Origin: Rhodanobacter denitrificans
Lineage (GTDB): Bacteria > Pseudomonadota > Gammaproteobacteria > Xanthomonadales > Rhodanobacteraceae
DNA length: 64,000 bases
Direction of reading: 5' to 3'
Assembly (NCBI RefSeq): GCF_000230695.2
Contig: NC_020541.1
Span: 2,666,001 to 2,730,000, forward strand
Shown here: positions 62,926 through 64,000 of the stretch, piece by piece
Layout: every line of letters starts with the position of its first letter
Position numbering within the stretch: position 1 is the first letter of the stretch
Program-made: the position numbers and the translations under genes
The notes under the pieces: generated by a model
Databases searched by the model: none
Told to the model about the DNA's origin: nothing
Seen by the model: only the letters and a program-made list of their open reading frames with translations

Positions 62926-63768
62926 TCAGCAGGCCGGGTGCACGGCGGGCCGGCCATCCAGGGGCCGCGTCGGCGGCTGGCGCTTGACGAAACGCGCGCC
63001 CATCCACAACGCGAGCAGGGTCAAGGCGTAGAACACCAGCTGCATGCCGGCCGGCTGCGCATCGTAACCGACCAGGATATGCGCGGTCTGGCCCGGCACC
63101 GAGCCGTTGCCGAGCAGCCACGAGCTGTCCCACAGCTGGTTGCCCCAGGCCGGCAGCAAGTCGGCCTGGATCAGGTAACGCGCGGCCGTCGAGGCGAGGC
63201 CCGCGGCCAGCAGCACCAGCATGGCGTTGGTCACGCCGAAGAAGTGCCGCAGCGGGATGCGCAGCAGGCCCGCGTACAGCGCGAAGCCCAGCGCCGCACC
63301 GGCGACCACGCCGATCGCCAGGCCGGCCCACAGGTGCTCGGCACCGCCGGCGCGCATGCCGTACAGGAACAGCACCACCTCCGAGCCCTCGCGCAGCACC
63401 GCCAGTGCCACCACCGCCAACAGCAGCCCCAGCGAACTGGCGCCGCTGTGCACCGCATTGCCCAGCAACTGCATCTGCCGGCTCAGCTCGCGGCCGTGGC
63501 TGGACATCCACAGCACGTGCCAGCCGATCATCAGCACCGCCGCCAGCAGCACGCCGGCATTGAACAGTTCCTGCCCGACGCCGCTGAACGCCGCGGCCAG
63601 CAGGTCGGCCGACAAGGCCACCAGCACCGCACCGAAGCCTCCCAGCGCGATCCCGCCGCCAATAAACCAGCCGCGCCGGGGCACGCCACGGGTGGCAGCC
63701 GCCACCACGCTGACGATCAGCGCCGCCTCCAGCACTTCGCGAAATACCAGCAGGGCTACGGCTCCCAT
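62926..63768 (-). CDS. FTR1-family iron permease
   Basis: A 280-residue membrane protein of the FTR1/EfeU family, importing ferric or ferrous iron. Two Arg-Glu motifs appear: LLVFREVLEAALIV (REVLE, residues 8-12, canonical REGLE) and ALAVLREGSEVVLFLYG (REGSE, about 125). Six to seven transmembrane helices are visible. GGAG lies seven bases before the ATG at 63768. The cupredoxin gene ends five bases upstream, so they form an operon. It converges with the J-like gene (20 bases apart). Confidence 0.88.
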   Translation of the reverse strand: MGAVALLVFREVLEAALIVSVVAAATRGVPRRGWFIGGGIALGGFGAVLVALSADLLAAAFSGVGQELFNAGVLLAAVLMIGWHVLWMSSHGRELSRQMQLLGNAVHSGASSLGLLLAVVALAVLREGSEVVLFLYGMRAGGAEHLWAGLAIGVVAGAALGFALYAGLLRIPLRHFFGVTNAMLVLLAAGLASTAARYLIQADLLPAWGNQLWDSSWLLGNGSVPGQTAHILVGYDAQPAGMQLVFYALTLLALWMGARFVKRQPPTRPLDGRPAVHPAC

Positions 63769-63772
63769 GGCG

Positions 63773-64000
63773 CTACTCCACCACCAACGTGCCCTGCGCG
63801 GTGGGCTGGTGGAAATCGCCATAGAAGCGGTAGTGCCCCGGCTTGAACGGGCCGATCAACAAGCTGGTGCGGCTGTTCGGCATCACGATCTTCTCGGCCG
63901 GGAAGTCATCGCTCTCGAACTCCTCCGGCGAGGCGTCCTGGTTGACCAGTTCGAGCCTGACCCGGGTATCCGCCGGGATGCGCAGCTCGCTGGGCTGGTA
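63773..64000 (-). CDS. Cupredoxin-domain protein, C-terminal part (runs off the window)
   Basis: The last 75 codons of a gene that begins beyond base 64000. The visible part (ELRIPADTRVRLELVNQDAS, then PEEFESDDFPAEKIVMP, PFKPGHYRFYGDFH, ending GTLVVE) is a cupredoxin-like beta-sandwich, as in EfeO or FtrA-type iron uptake partners. It is directly upstream of the FTR1 permease and probably oxidises or delivers iron to it. Confidence 0.8.
   Translation of the reverse strand, partial: YQPSELRIPADTRVRLELVNQDASPEEFESDDFPAEKIVMPNSRTSLLIGPFKPGHYRFYGDFHQPTAQGTLVVE

Noticed and set aside
61235..63511. A 758-codon minus-strand frame across hscC, the J-like gene and the FTR1 gene
   Set aside because: It spans the ends of several supported genes and has no domain.

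Overview
The window is high-GC, densely coded DNA from a Gram-negative bacterium, most likely a gammaproteobacterium of the order Lysobacterales (Xanthomonadales), perhaps Rhodanobacteraceae. This placement is an inference. It rests on GC content, a TonB-dependent receptor, a lipid-anchored subtilase autotransporter, branched-chain acyl-CoA genes (Leu/Val dehydrogenase, fused isobutyryl-CoA mutase, isovaleryl-CoA dehydrogenase, methylcrotonyl-CoA carboxylase subunit) and several REP/RAYT families. No rRNA, tRNA or CRISPR array was recognised.

1-11.8 kb is mostly housekeeping and accessory enzymes: a partial flavin disulfide oxidoreductase, a GST-like/FMN reductase pair, a methyltransferase, an M61 peptidase, a small acidic protein followed by a membrane diguanylate cyclase, two tail-to-tail paralogues of unknown function, a periplasmic peroxiredoxin, a large secreted protein, and the frameshifted relic of a flavodoxin-reductase-type gene.

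12.2-15.8 kb holds cpfC-cgoX-(DinB-like)-chdC. These are the Gram-positive-type enzymes of the coproporphyrin-dependent heme pathway, unexpected in this lineage. Catalytic residues are conserved at the same numbers as in Bacillus CpfC.

16-28.6 kb has a membrane protein, a TPR lipoprotein, a LysR gene with a 3' frameshift facing a lipocalin-like secreted protein, two small conserved-domain proteins, and an operon of an alkylglycerone-phosphate-synthase-like oxidase, a GlpD-like dehydrogenase, an FGGY kinase and a membrane-anchored AraC regulator.

28.8-41.1 kb is an accessory island. It contains four REP-associated transposase (RAYT) genes, two intact and two broken. They are flanked by three distinct short repeat families (called A, B and C here), each matched to one RAYT subtype. 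Between them lie a PrpD-family gene, a phosphosulfolactate-synthase-like gene, a TonB receptor, an arginase-family gene with altered metal ligands, and a type I Thoeris anti-phage system (thsA, thsB) with an unknown third gene.

41.1-64 kb returns to core functions: a nucleotidyltransferase pair, icmF (with palindromic repeats inserted in frame), a hydrolase with its TetR regulator, an M48 lipoprotein peptidase, leucine dehydrogenase, a phospholipase D-type enzyme, liuA followed by a 94-bp tandem duplication of its own 3' end, the autotransporter, a thiolase, an Ala-rich lipoprotein, a carboxylase beta subunit, an HscC chaperone with a J-like membrane partner, and an FTR1 iron permease with a cupredoxin.
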